The notes under the pieces are model-generated. The model saw only the letters and a program-made list of their open reading frames with translations. It did no database searches and was not told where the DNA came from. Shown in pieces: positions 7,968 to 15,782 of a stretch of 36,232 nt of DNA (its first letter is position 1; each line of letters starts with the position of its first letter). Both the position numbers and the translations under genes were made by a program. The DNA is from an uncultured Prevotella sp. GTDB lineage: Bacteria > Bacteroidota > Bacteroidia > Bacteroidales > Bacteroidaceae. The stretch is taken from positions 1-36,232 of the forward strand of contig UQQN01000013.1 of NCBI GenBank assembly GCA_900543155.1, given 5' to 3'.

Positions 7968-9062
7968 TTATTTTGCTGCAAAACGCGCTGCTTGCTCAGC
8001 AATCAAGGCTGCATCATCAAAATAGTTGATTTTCATAGCTCGGCGCACATCGCTCAAAGTGTCGGCAGCTACGGCACGTGCCTCTTCGCAGCCCTTACGA
8101 AGCATTTCGTAAACGGCAGGAATGTCCTTTTCGAACTCAGCACGACGCTGACGAATGGGGTCGAGTTCTTCTTGCAGAATCTTGTTCAAGAACTTCTTTA
8201 CCTTCATATCGCCCAAACCACCACGCTGATAGTGTGCTTTCACTTCGTCGAGGTTTTCGTATTCGGGCCAATAAAGTCCAAAGTGCTCAGGACGGCAGAA
8301 GGCATCGAGATACGTAAACACCGTGTTGCCCTCAATGTGTCCAGGATCTTCCACGCGCAAGTGAGTCGGGTCTGTATACATTGACTTCACCTTCTTCTCA
8401 ACCTCCTTAGCTGTTTCTGAAAGATAGATGCAGTTGCCAAGACTCTTCGACATTTTAGCCTTACCATCTGTTCCCGGCAAACGGCAGCACACGGCATTGT
8501 TGGGCAACAAAATATTGGGTTCTACCAAAGTGTTGCCATAAATGTGGTTAAAGCGACGCACAATCTCGGTAGCCTGTTCAATCATCGGCTTTTGGTCTTC
8601 GCCTGCTGGAACCGTTGTAGCGCGGAACGCTGTGATGTCTGCTGCCTGACTAATGGGATAAGTAAAGAAACCCACAGGGATGCTCGATTCAAAACCACGC
8701 ATACCAATTTCGGTCTTTACCGTAGGATTACGCTGCAAACGACTTACGCTCACCAAGTCCATAAAATAGAACGAGAGTTCGCAGAGCTCAGGAATTTGAC
8801 TTTGAATAAAGATGGTTGTTTTTTGCGGATCGAGTCCACAAGCCAAATAGTCGAGCGCAACCTCAATTACGTTTTGGCGCACCTTTTCGGGGTTATCAAT
8901 ATTATCGGTCAGAGCCTGTGCATCGGCAATGAACACAAACATTTTTTTGAAGTCGCCCTCGTTTTGCAATTCAACGCGACGCTTCAACGAACCCACGTAG
9001 TGGCCTATGTGAAGGCGGCCTGTCGGACGGTCGCCTGTAAGTATTACCGTATCTTTTGCCAT
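7968..9062 (-). CDS. trpS: Tryptophanyl-tRNA synthetase
   Basis: This class I aminoacyl-tRNA synthetase charges tRNA-Trp. The 364-residue product begins MAKDTVILTGDRPTGRLHIGHYVGSL, which contains the HIGH signature (HIGH at about 18-21). The second ATP-binding motif KMSKS is near residue 200 (DGKAKMSKSLGN). The frame extends 63 bases further upstream, but the -7 box at 9083-9090 lies inside that extension. The real start is therefore 9062, which also gives the normal family N-terminus. It is divergent from pflA. Confidence 0.95.
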   Translation of the reverse strand: MAKDTVILTGDRPTGRLHIGHYVGSLKRRVELQNEGDFKKMFVFIADAQALTDNIDNPEKVRQNVIEVALDYLACGLDPQKTTIFIQSQIPELCELSFYFMDLVSVSRLQRNPTVKTEIGMRGFESSIPVGFFTYPISQAADITAFRATTVPAGEDQKPMIEQATEIVRRFNHIYGNTLVEPNILLPNNAVCCRLPGTDGKAKMSKSLGNCIYLSETAKEVEKKVKSMYTDPTHLRVEDPGHIEGNTVFTYLDAFCRPEHFGLYWPEYENLDEVKAHYQRGGLGDMKVKKFLNKILQEELDPIRQRRAEFEKDIPAVYEMLRKGCEEARAVAADTLSDVRRAMKINYFDDAALIAEQAARFAAK

Positions 9063-9082
9063 AATATATATGTATTTGGGAG

Positions 9083-9090
9083 CAAAGTTA
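9083..9090 (-). promoter_or_regulatory. -7 box of trpS
   Basis: The minus strand reads TAACTTTG, a full match to TAnnTTTG, about 20 bases before the trpS start. It decides the start codon at 9062. Confidence 0.7.
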
Positions 9091-9112
9091 CATTTTTTTT
9101 CATAGAATGCCG

Positions 9113-9120
9113 TATCTTTG
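9113..9120 (+). promoter_or_regulatory. -7 box of pflA
   Basis: TATCTTTG matches TAnnTTTG. It is back to back with the trpS promoter, 23 bases away, and leaves a leader of roughly 70 bases before pflA. Confidence 0.65.
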
Positions 9121-9195
9121 CACACATAAAAAGCAAGTTCGCATATTTAATGCGCATCACTTCTTATATTTTAGAATAAAAACAACAAACATATT

Positions 9196-9930
9196 ATGCA
9201 AATACGCGTTCACAGTTACGAGTCTATGGGCACATTCGATGGGCCCGGTCTGCGTTACGTAGTTTTTCTGCAAGGTTGCCCATTCCGCTGCCTTTATTGT
9301 GCCAACCCCGACACCATAAATGCGGTAGGCGAAAGCACACTTACCGACCCTGCACACATTGTGCAACAAGCCGTGTCGTTCAAGCCCTTCTTTGGCAAAC
9401 GTGGAGGCATCACCTTCTCGGGAGGCGAACCTACCGTACAAGCCAAGGCGCTCATCCCCTTATTCAAGATGCTTAAGGCTGAGGGCATCCACATTTGTGT
9501 AGATAGCAACGGAGCCATTTGGAATAAGGATGTCGAAACGCTTTGGGGACTTACCGACCTTGTTATGCTCGACATTAAGGAGTTTAACCCCGAGCGTCAT
9601 CGTCACATCACGGGACATAGCAATGAACAGCCCCTGCGCACTGCCGAGTGGTTCGAAAAGACTGAACACCCCTTTTGGTTGCGCTATGTGTTGGTGCCTG
9701 GCGTGAGCAATTTTGACGAAGACTTGCACGCCTTGGGTAAGCATTTTGCCAACTATAAGCAGTTGCAACGCATAGAAATCCTACCCTACCACACCTTGGG
9801 TGTGCACAAATACGAAGCCTTGGGGTGGGACTACCAATTAAAAGACGTACCCACAAACACACCCGAACAAAAACAACACGCCGAGGATATTCTGCGTCCT
9901 TATTTTGGCGATCGTCTTGTGGTGAACTAG
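9196..9930 (+). CDS. pflA: Pyruvate formate-lyase activating enzyme
   Basis: This radical SAM enzyme installs the glycyl radical on pyruvate formate-lyase during anaerobic growth. The 244-residue product has the [4Fe-4S] motif CPFRCLYC (C28, C32, C35) and the SAM-binding GGEP segment (TFSGGEPTVQ). The N-terminus HSYESMGTFDGPGLR is typical of PflA rather than of other glycyl-radical activases. The partner pflB is not adjacent in this window. A hairpin follows the stop codon. Confidence 0.92.
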   Translation: MQIRVHSYESMGTFDGPGLRYVVFLQGCPFRCLYCANPDTINAVGESTLTDPAHIVQQAVSFKPFFGKRGGITFSGGEPTVQAKALIPLFKMLKAEGIHICVDSNGAIWNKDVETLWGLTDLVMLDIKEFNPERHRHITGHSNEQPLRTAEWFEKTEHPFWLRYVLVPGVSNFDEDLHALGKHFANYKQLQRIEILPYHTLGVHKYEALGWDYQLKDVPTNTPEQKQHAEDILRPYFGDRLVVN

Positions 9931-9942
9931 TTTTTAAAAATC

Positions 9943-9997
9943 GAAAAGTTTAGGAGTTAGTTTCGAACCATCGTGCAACCAACCCCCTAAACTTTTC
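9943..9997 (+). terminator. Hairpin after pflA
   Basis: A perfect 12-bp inverted repeat pairs 9943-9954 (GAAAAGTTTAGG) with 9986-9997. No strong T-run follows, so it may be a weak terminator or an mRNA-protecting stem. Confidence 0.45.
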
Positions 9998-10048
9998 AAC
10001 TTTACACACAAACAGCTAAACTATCCCCCACCCTTAATCTCTCCACAC

Positions 10049-10678
10049 ATGCGCCCCTCGATTGCAATTATTCAGCCCAACACATTGGCAGCCATAGGTC
10101 TTTCAGACATCATACACCGCATGATGCCTGGTGCCGATGTATGTCTATTTTCGCGTTATGCCGACCTCGCACAAGCCGACCACGTTGATGCCTTCTTTCA
10201 TTATTTTGTTTCTGCCGAAGAGCTATTAGCGGGAGCATCTTATTTTTTGCAACGCCAACACAAAACCATTGTCTTGGTGCATGCCGACGAAACCGCACAC
10301 CTGCCACAAGGCTTTCACACCCTTAATGTGTATCAAGACGAGAAGGCGCTCATTTCTGCCATCATAGCCTTGGCACAACGCTCGCATGGTCCACATGGTG
10401 CCGAACCCGAGGCGGTACGTCAAGCACAACGCCCCACTGCCGACACCTCTCATGCTGCATCCCCCCATCCCCATCTCACACCGCGTGAACGCGAGGTGCT
10501 AAAGGGCATTGTTTCGGGATTTATCAACAAGGAGATTGCTGCCCAAATGGGCGTTAGCGTAGCCACAGTCATTACGCACCGCAACAACCTCACCGACAAA
10601 CTCGGCACACGTAGCGTAGCTGCCCTTACCATCTTTGCCGTAATGCACGGCATTGTGCAAAGCGAAGAACTTATATAA
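10049..10678 (+). CDS. LuxR-type transcription regulator with degenerate receiver
   Basis: This 209-residue protein has a C-terminal LuxR/NarL helix-turn-helix at about 145-205 (LTPREREVLKGIVSGFINKE, then IAAQMGVSVATVITHRNNLT), which binds DNA. The N-terminal part (1-90) has a receiver-like beginning (IAIIQPNTLAAIGLSDII). Where a phospho-acceptor Asp is expected there is HVDAFFHYFV, with no Asp at the strand end. Phosphorylation control is therefore unlikely. A low-complexity Ala/Pro/His linker (about 113-143) joins the parts. From memory, similar proteins ending ALTIFAVMHG are common in Bacteroidetes. The target genes are unknown and no histidine kinase is nearby. Confidence 0.85.
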   Translation: MRPSIAIIQPNTLAAIGLSDIIHRMMPGADVCLFSRYADLAQADHVDAFFHYFVSAEELLAGASYFLQRQHKTIVLVHADETAHLPQGFHTLNVYQDEKALISAIIALAQRSHGPHGAEPEAVRQAQRPTADTSHAASPHPHLTPREREVLKGIVSGFINKEIAAQMGVSVATVITHRNNLTDKLGTRSVAALTIFAVMHGIVQSEELI

Positions 10679-10746
10679 CACAGACTGAGGCATAGGGTTG
10701 TTCAAAACCCAAAAAGATTCTGCCCGTATTATTTATGAAGAATAGT

Positions 10747-10786
10747 ATTAATGGAACAATTAATGGTAATTAATGGTAATTAATGT
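10747..10786. repeat. Short ATTAATG repeats in the clpB upstream region
   Basis: ATTAATGG occurs at 10747, 10759 and 10769, and ATTAATGT at 10779, so the spacing is 12, 10 and 10 bases. The last two spacings equal one helical turn. It lies in the 319-base gap between the LuxR-type gene and clpB. It could be a binding array or simple-sequence slippage. Confidence 0.5.
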
Positions 10787-10930
10787 TCAAATAAAACGCG
10801 AAGCGAATATTAGACGTTGCAGTTTAAGTCTGCCTTTTTTGTCACCCCCATACTATCCTCGTCATAAAAAAACGTACAAAATGGCAGATTTTCACGTCTA
10901 TTCTCTTTTTTGGCACGTCAAAAATCGATT

Positions 10931-10946
10931 TGGCAACAATTTTGCA
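10931..10946 (+). promoter_or_regulatory. Sigma-54-like -24/-12 promoter of clpB
   Basis: TTGGCAACAATTTTGCA contains GG at 10932-10933 and GC at 10944-10945, exactly 10 bases apart. This matches the RpoN consensus TTGGCAC-N4/5-TTGC apart from one base. The predicted start lies near 10957, leaving a leader of about 40 bases before clpB. No TAnnTTTG box is visible at a usable distance. Further TGGCA motifs at 10882 and 10911 precede it. Confidence 0.45.
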
Positions 10947-10997
10947 AGATTGTGGGCATAAATCACATTCCGAAAATAAACAAAAAAGAATATAGAT

Positions 10998-13604
10998 ATG
11001 AATTTCGACAACTTCACAATCAAAGCACAACAGGCTGTACAACAGGCTGTAGACCGTGCTCAGCAAAGCGGACAGCAGGTCATTACCCCTGTTCATTTGC
11101 TCGCTGGCGTGCTGGCTGTGGGCGAAAACGTCACCAAGTTTGTATTTGGCAAATTAGGCGTAAACGAACAAGCCCTGCAAGCTGCCGTCAGTCAAGAACT
11201 GCAACACCAAGCACGTGTGAGCGGAGGCAGTGGAAGCCCCTACTTAGACGATGCGGCTAACAAGGTTTTGCTCCGTGCACAAGACATTGCCCGAAAGGGA
11301 GGTGACACCTACGTGGGACTTGAACCCTTGCTGCAAACTTTGCTTGAGGTGAATAGCACCGCATCGCAAATGCTGAAAGATGCAGGCGTTAACACCGAGG
11401 CACTGATTAAAGCAATTGCTGAATTGCGCGGTGGACAAAAAGCTACCTCGCAAAGCAGCGAAGACACCTATCAGGCACTCTCAAAGTATGCACGTAACTT
11501 GGTAGACGAAGCCCGAGAGGGCAAACTTGACCCTGTGATTGGACGCGATGAGGAGATTAGACGTGTGCTGCAAATTCTTTCGCGACGCACAAAGAACAAT
11601 CCTATTTTGATTGGCGAACCCGGTACAGGTAAAACTGCCATCGTCGAGGGATTGGCTGAACGTATTGTACGTGGTGATGTGCCCGAGAATCTTAAAAACA
11701 AACGTCTCTACTCGCTCGATATGGGCGCACTGGTTGCCGGTGCTAAATATAAAGGCGAATTCGAAGAACGACTCAAGAGTGTAATCAACGAGGTTACACA
11801 GGCACAAGGCGACATCATCTTGTTTATCGACGAAATACACACCCTTGTGGGCGCAGGTAAAGGCGAAGGCGCAATGGATGCTGCCAACATCTTGAAACCT
11901 GCCTTGGCACGTGGCGAATTGCGCAGCATTGGTGCTACTACACTCGAGGAATACCAAAAGTATTTTGAAAAGGATAAGGCGCTTGAACGACGCTTCCAAA
12001 CTGTGATGGTAGACGAACCTTCGCCAGAGGATGCTATTAGCATTTTGCGTGGCTTAAAAGAGCGCTACGAAAATCACCACAAGGTGCGTATTCAAGACGA
12101 TGCCATTATTGCTGCTGTGCAACTTTCGCACCGTTACATCTCCGATCGTTTCTTGCCCGACAAGGCTATCGACTTGATGGACGAAGCTGCTGCCAAATTG
12201 CGTATGGAACGCGATTCGCAACCGGAGGAATTGGACGAGATTACGCGTCGTTTGCGTCAGCTCGAAATTGAACGCGAAGCCATTAAGCGCGAAAACGACA
12301 CAGCGAAACTCGAACAACTCAACAAGGAAATTGCCGAACTGAGCGAACGCGAAAAGGACTTGCGTGCTAAGTGGGAGGGCGAAAAAGAGGTGCTCTCACG
12401 CATTCAGCAAGACAAGCAACAGATGGAACAACTGAAGTTTGAGGCTGAACGTGCCGAACGCGAAGGCAACTACGGACGTGTGGCTGAAATTCGCTACGGT
12501 AAACTCAAAGAGCTTGAAAACGACATTGCCCAACAACAAGACCAACTCAAAAATCGCCAAGGCGCAGAGGCTATGGTGAAGGAGGAGGTTACGGCAGACG
12601 ATATTGCCGACGTTGTGGCTCGTTGGACGGGTATACCCGTGACACGTATGTTGCAAAGCGAGCGCGAAAAATTGTTGCACCTTGAAGACGAGTTGCACAA
12701 GCGTGTCGTAGGTCAAGACGAGGCTATCGAGGCAGTGGCAGATGCCGTGCGTCGTTCACGTGCAGGTTTGCAAGACCCTAAGCGCCCCATCGGTTCATTT
12801 ATCTTCCTCGGTACTACGGGTGTAGGTAAAACAGAATTGGCAAAGGCATTGGCAGACTACCTCTTTAACGACGAGAACATGATGACACGTATCGACATGA
12901 GCGAATATCAAGAAAAGTTCAGCGTGTCACGTCTCGTAGGTGCACCTCCGGGATACGTTGGTTACGAAGAGGGGGGTCAGCTCACCGAGGCAGTGCGTCG
13001 CAAACCATATAGTGTGGTGCTCTTCGATGAAATTGAAAAGGCACACCCCGATGTGTTTAACATCTTGCTGCAGGTGCTCGACGATGGCAGACTGACTGAT
13101 AATAAGGGACGTGTGGTAAACTTTAAGAACACCATTATTATCATGACCTCGAACATGGGTTCGCAAATGATTCAGCAAAAGTTTGAGGCAATTGCCAACA
13201 AAAATGCTACTGAACGTGAACGCATCATCGACGAAACAAAGGCACAGGTATTGGATATGTTGAAAAAGACCATCCGTCCTGAGTTTTTGAATCGTATTGA
13301 CGACATCATCATGTTCCAGCCCTTGACCCAACCTCAGATTGAGCAGATTGTACGCTTACAAGTAAATGGCATTGCGCATTTACTTGCCGACCAGGATGTT
13401 AAACTGAATGTGAGCGATGCAGCCATTAAACTTGTGGCACAAGCAGGCTTCGACCCCGAATTTGGTGCTCGTCCTGTGAAACGTGCTTTACAACGCATGT
13501 TGCTCAACGACTTGAGCCGTGCTTTGCTTGCAGGCACCGTCAACAAGACTGAACCTATCTATGTGGATGCGAAGGGCGACAAACTTGAGTTTGCGAATAA
13601 ATAA
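10998..13604 (+). CDS. clpB: Chaperone ClpB, disaggregase
   Basis: This is a full-length ClpB (868 residues), the AAA+ hexameric machine that pulls proteins out of aggregates together with DnaK. Domains in order: N-terminal Clp-N repeats (about 1-145); first ATPase ring with Walker A GEPGTGKT at 206-213 and Walker B IILFIDEIHTL; the long coiled-coil middle domain (about 400-530) that separates ClpB from ClpA/ClpC; second ATPase with Walker A GTTGVGKT near 607 and VVLFDEIEKAHPDV. The pore loop KYKGEFEERL is present. It stands alone, with a sigma-54-like promoter in front and a strong terminator behind. Confidence 0.97.
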   Translation: MNFDNFTIKAQQAVQQAVDRAQQSGQQVITPVHLLAGVLAVGENVTKFVFGKLGVNEQALQAAVSQELQHQARVSGGSGSPYLDDAANKVLLRAQDIARKGGDTYVGLEPLLQTLLEVNSTASQMLKDAGVNTEALIKAIAELRGGQKATSQSSEDTYQALSKYARNLVDEAREGKLDPVIGRDEEIRRVLQILSRRTKNNPILIGEPGTGKTAIVEGLAERIVRGDVPENLKNKRLYSLDMGALVAGAKYKGEFEERLKSVINEVTQAQGDIILFIDEIHTLVGAGKGEGAMDAANILKPALARGELRSIGATTLEEYQKYFEKDKALERRFQTVMVDEPSPEDAISILRGLKERYENHHKVRIQDDAIIAAVQLSHRYISDRFLPDKAIDLMDEAAAKLRMERDSQPEELDEITRRLRQLEIEREAIKRENDTAKLEQLNKEIAELSEREKDLRAKWEGEKEVLSRIQQDKQQMEQLKFEAERAEREGNYGRVAEIRYGKLKELENDIAQQQDQLKNRQGAEAMVKEEVTADDIADVVARWTGIPVTRMLQSEREKLLHLEDELHKRVVGQDEAIEAVADAVRRSRAGLQDPKRPIGSFIFLGTTGVGKTELAKALADYLFNDENMMTRIDMSEYQEKFSVSRLVGAPPGYVGYEEGGQLTEAVRRKPYSVVLFDEIEKAHPDVFNILLQVLDDGRLTDNKGRVVNFKNTIIIMTSNMGSQMIQQKFEAIANKNATERERIIDETKAQVLDMLKKTIRPEFLNRIDDIIMFQPLTQPQIEQIVRLQVNGIAHLLADQDVKLNVSDAAIKLVAQAGFDPEFGARPVKRALQRMLLNDLSRALLAGTVNKTEPIYVDAKGDKLEFANK

Positions 13605-13641
13605 GGATTTAGTATTACATACTGAGGATTAAAATATAAAG

Positions 13642-13685
13642 CCTGAGAAACGAAGATTATTCTTTGTTTCTCAGGTTTTATTTTT
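13642..13685 (+). terminator. Terminator of clpB
   Basis: A 15-bp stem (13642-13656, CCTGAGAAACGAAGA, with 13661-13675; one G-T wobble) and a 4-base loop are followed by a T-rich run. Confidence 0.9.
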
Positions 13686-13785
13686 TTAGGAACACGCATC
13701 ACGACTTAGCCCATACTTCACATCGCAATTTAGTTTCTGCCTAAATTCTGTAGTGAAAGTACAAAGTCGTTGCTTCCTGCTACAT

Positions 13786-13817
13786 TTTTAATTGTATCGA
13801 ATTCGGTACAATTAAAA
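13786..13817. promoter_or_regulatory. 32-bp near-perfect palindrome between clpB and ilvC
   Basis: The sequence is self-complementary over 16 bases on each side of a central GAATTC, with a single T-G mismatch (13797/13806). The outer arms are TTTTAATTGTA and TACAATTAAAA. It has no loop and no T-run, so it looks more like a protein-binding or cruciform site than a terminator. No gene starts nearby; both flanking genes end toward it. Function unknown. Confidence 0.6.
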
Positions 13818-13837
13818 TTCGGATTATATAGCTAAGG

Positions 13838-13890
13838 TAGCCAGGTATGTGAAGTGGAAGATCGTTCCCTTCACATACCTGGCTATTTTT
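13838..13890. repeat. Interspersed hairpin repeat, copy 2
   Basis: A perfect 17-bp inverted repeat pairs TAGCCAGGTATGTGAAG (13838-13854) with 13869-13885. An inner GGAA/TTCC stem and a 5-base loop complete it, and five T follow on the plus strand. The right arm and loop-side bases are the same as in copy 1 at the window start. It may act as a terminator in the convergent clpB/ilvC region. Confidence 0.8.
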
Positions 13891-13989
13891 GTTTATCCCC
13901 TAAACAGGGACGTGTTGGCGCAAGATACGTAAACCTTTACTTTTATTATCCTTGGTTTACACATGATGCAAACTATATATTTTTACGAA

Positions 13990-15033
13990 TTAGTTGTTTT
14001 CTGGACGGAGCTTGCGAACAGTTTCGCCTGCACGCCACATTTCGCTTTCGTGCAATGCCTTGAGTTCTTTTTCCAAACCATCGCGGTAGTCGGGCTTTGA
14101 GTTGGCATCGATAGAAATTTGTGCTTCGTTGCCCGATGCAACACTCTGATAGAGCTTTTCCATTACGGGTTTAATGGCATCGTGGAAGGGACCCATCCAA
14201 TCAAGTGCACCACGCTGCGCTGTGGTTGAGCAGTTGGCATACATCCAGTCCATACCATTTTTGCCTACCATGGGGAGGAGCGATTGGGTGAACTCTTCGA
14301 TGGTTTCGTTGAATGCCTCAGAGGGGGTGTGACCATGCTCGCGCAGGGTTTCGTATTGTGCCAAGAACAAACCTTGCACGGCACCCATCAACGAACCACG
14401 TTCGCCTGTGAGGTCGCTGGTGGCTTCGCGCTTAAAGTCGGTTTTAAACATATAGCCCGAACCAATGCCTACGCCAAATGCCAGAACTTTTTCGGTGGCA
14501 TGACCTGTGGCATCCTGATATACGGCATACGAAGAGTTAAGACCACGACCTTCAAGGAACATGGTGCGGAGCGATGTGCCCGAGCCCTTAGGTGCTACCA
14601 TGATGACGTCGATGTCGGTAGGGGGTACTACACCTGTGCGGTCGTTCCATGTAATGGCAAAACCATGTGAGAAATAAAGTGTTTTGCCTGCGGTGAGGTG
14701 CTTCTTGATGGAGGGCCACAACTGCATCTGTGCAGCGTCTGAGAGCAACATACATACGATGGTACCCTTTTCGGCTGCCTCCTCGAGCGAGAAGAGTGTT
14801 TCACCAGGAACCCAACCATCTGCCTTCGCTTTTTCGTAGGTCTTGCCTTCGCGTTGACCTACAATTACGTTGAAGCCATTGTCACGCAAGTTACATGCCT
14901 GACCAGGACCTTGCACACCATAACCCAACACGGCGATGGTTTCGTTCTTCAAAATTTCGCGTGCTTTTTCCAAGGGGAATTCCTCGCGGGTTATAACTTC
15001 TTCTACAACACCGCCAAAGTTTAATTGTGCCAT
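13990..15033 (-). CDS. ilvC: Ketol-acid reductoisomerase (NADP+)
   Basis: This enzyme carries out the isomerisation and NADPH reduction of acetolactate or acetohydroxybutyrate in valine/isoleucine synthesis. The 347-residue product has the Rossmann motif LGYGVQGPGQACNLRDNG near 35-52. The acidic metal-binding residues fall in the C-terminal knotted domain (LTGERGSLMGAVQGLFLAQYE, then FNETIEEFTQ). It is the last gene of the ilvD-ilvB-ilvN-ilvC operon, 108 bases after ilvN. No thioesterase or leuA gene intervenes. Confidence 0.96.
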   Translation of the reverse strand: MAQLNFGGVVEEVITREEFPLEKAREILKNETIAVLGYGVQGPGQACNLRDNGFNVIVGQREGKTYEKAKADGWVPGETLFSLEEAAEKGTIVCMLLSDAAQMQLWPSIKKHLTAGKTLYFSHGFAITWNDRTGVVPPTDIDVIMVAPKGSGTSLRTMFLEGRGLNSSYAVYQDATGHATEKVLAFGVGIGSGYMFKTDFKREATSDLTGERGSLMGAVQGLFLAQYETLREHGHTPSEAFNETIEEFTQSLLPMVGKNGMDWMYANCSTTAQRGALDWMGPFHDAIKPVMEKLYQSVASGNEAQISIDANSKPDYRDGLEKELKALHESEMWRAGETVRKLRPENN

Positions 15034-15141
15034 ATCATTAAAAAGTTTAGTGAGTCTGTCGCCGAAAGGAGGAGTTTATAATGAACTGCCATCGAATGAG
15101 CGGCATACTGTTATTGGTATATTGTTTCTTATTTTTTTATT

Positions 15142-15720
15142 TTAATCAGCTACAGGAGTTTGCATGGAGCGCTTTTCTTCTTCGCGCAACTCTAGAAACT
15201 CATTGAGTTCTTCGCGACGGCTCTTTGTGACTGCTACTACGCCCGAACTGACATACTGCAAGATGCAGCCATAGCCCTTGAGTTTGCGATAGAGCTCGAT
15301 AGTCTCTTCGGGCAGACCCTCTTTCGAGACGATGGCGTAGGTGGAATTTACCTCCACAATTTTTCCGTCGTATTGTCGTATGGCTTTTGAGATGTTTCTG
15401 TTTTCGATGAGTCGAGCAGTAGCAATTTTATAAAGCGCTTGATCCATTACGTAAATCTCGTCGCTTGTGAAGTATTGTGCCTGAATAACATCAATTTTCT
15501 TCTCTAACTGCTTTACGATGGTTTGCACGGTGTGCTCGTCGGTGTAGCAGGTTATGGTGTAACGGTGTACGTGTTCGATGCCCGAAGCCGACACATTGAG
15601 GCTCTCGATGTTGAGTTGGCGACGTGTAAACACATTGGTCACCAAATTGAGCACACCTGCTAAATTCTCGGAGAAGACGATGATGGTGTAGAGTTTGGTT
15701 TCCTTGTTATCTTGAGTCAT
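15142..15720 (-). CDS. ilvN: Acetolactate synthase small (regulatory) subunit
   Basis: This 192-residue regulatory subunit of acetohydroxyacid synthase carries an N-terminal ACT domain (LYTIIVFSENLAGVLNLVTN at about 9-28, with the typical RRQLNIESLNVS). It mediates feedback inhibition by valine and activates the large subunit. The start at 15720 (MTQDNKETK) is preferred to one 36 bases upstream, because the extra residues do not look like the family. It lies 62 bases after ilvB. Confidence 0.93.
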   Translation of the reverse strand: MTQDNKETKLYTIIVFSENLAGVLNLVTNVFTRRQLNIESLNVSASGIEHVHRYTITCYTDEHTVQTIVKQLEKKIDVIQAQYFTSDEIYVMDQALYKIATARLIENRNISKAIRQYDGKIVEVNSTYAIVSKEGLPEETIELYRKLKGYGCILQYVSSGVVAVTKSRREELNEFLELREEEKRSMQTPVAD

Positions 15721-15782
15721 GAACTTTTGCTTTAGTGAATTTATGGGTGGATGCACATAGGAACGAAGGCGATGCTTGGAAG

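Noticed and set aside
7935..8384. 149-codon plus-strand frame over the trpS 3' end
   Set aside because: It is antisense to conserved TrpS coding sequence and shows no family features.
9063..9125. Extended N-terminus of TrpS
   Set aside because: The -7 box TAACTTTG at 9083-9090 lies inside it, and the family N-terminus begins at 9062.
10773..10961. 62-codon frame before clpB
   Set aside because: It crosses the ATTAATG repeats and the sigma-54-like promoter and has no recognisable protein pattern.
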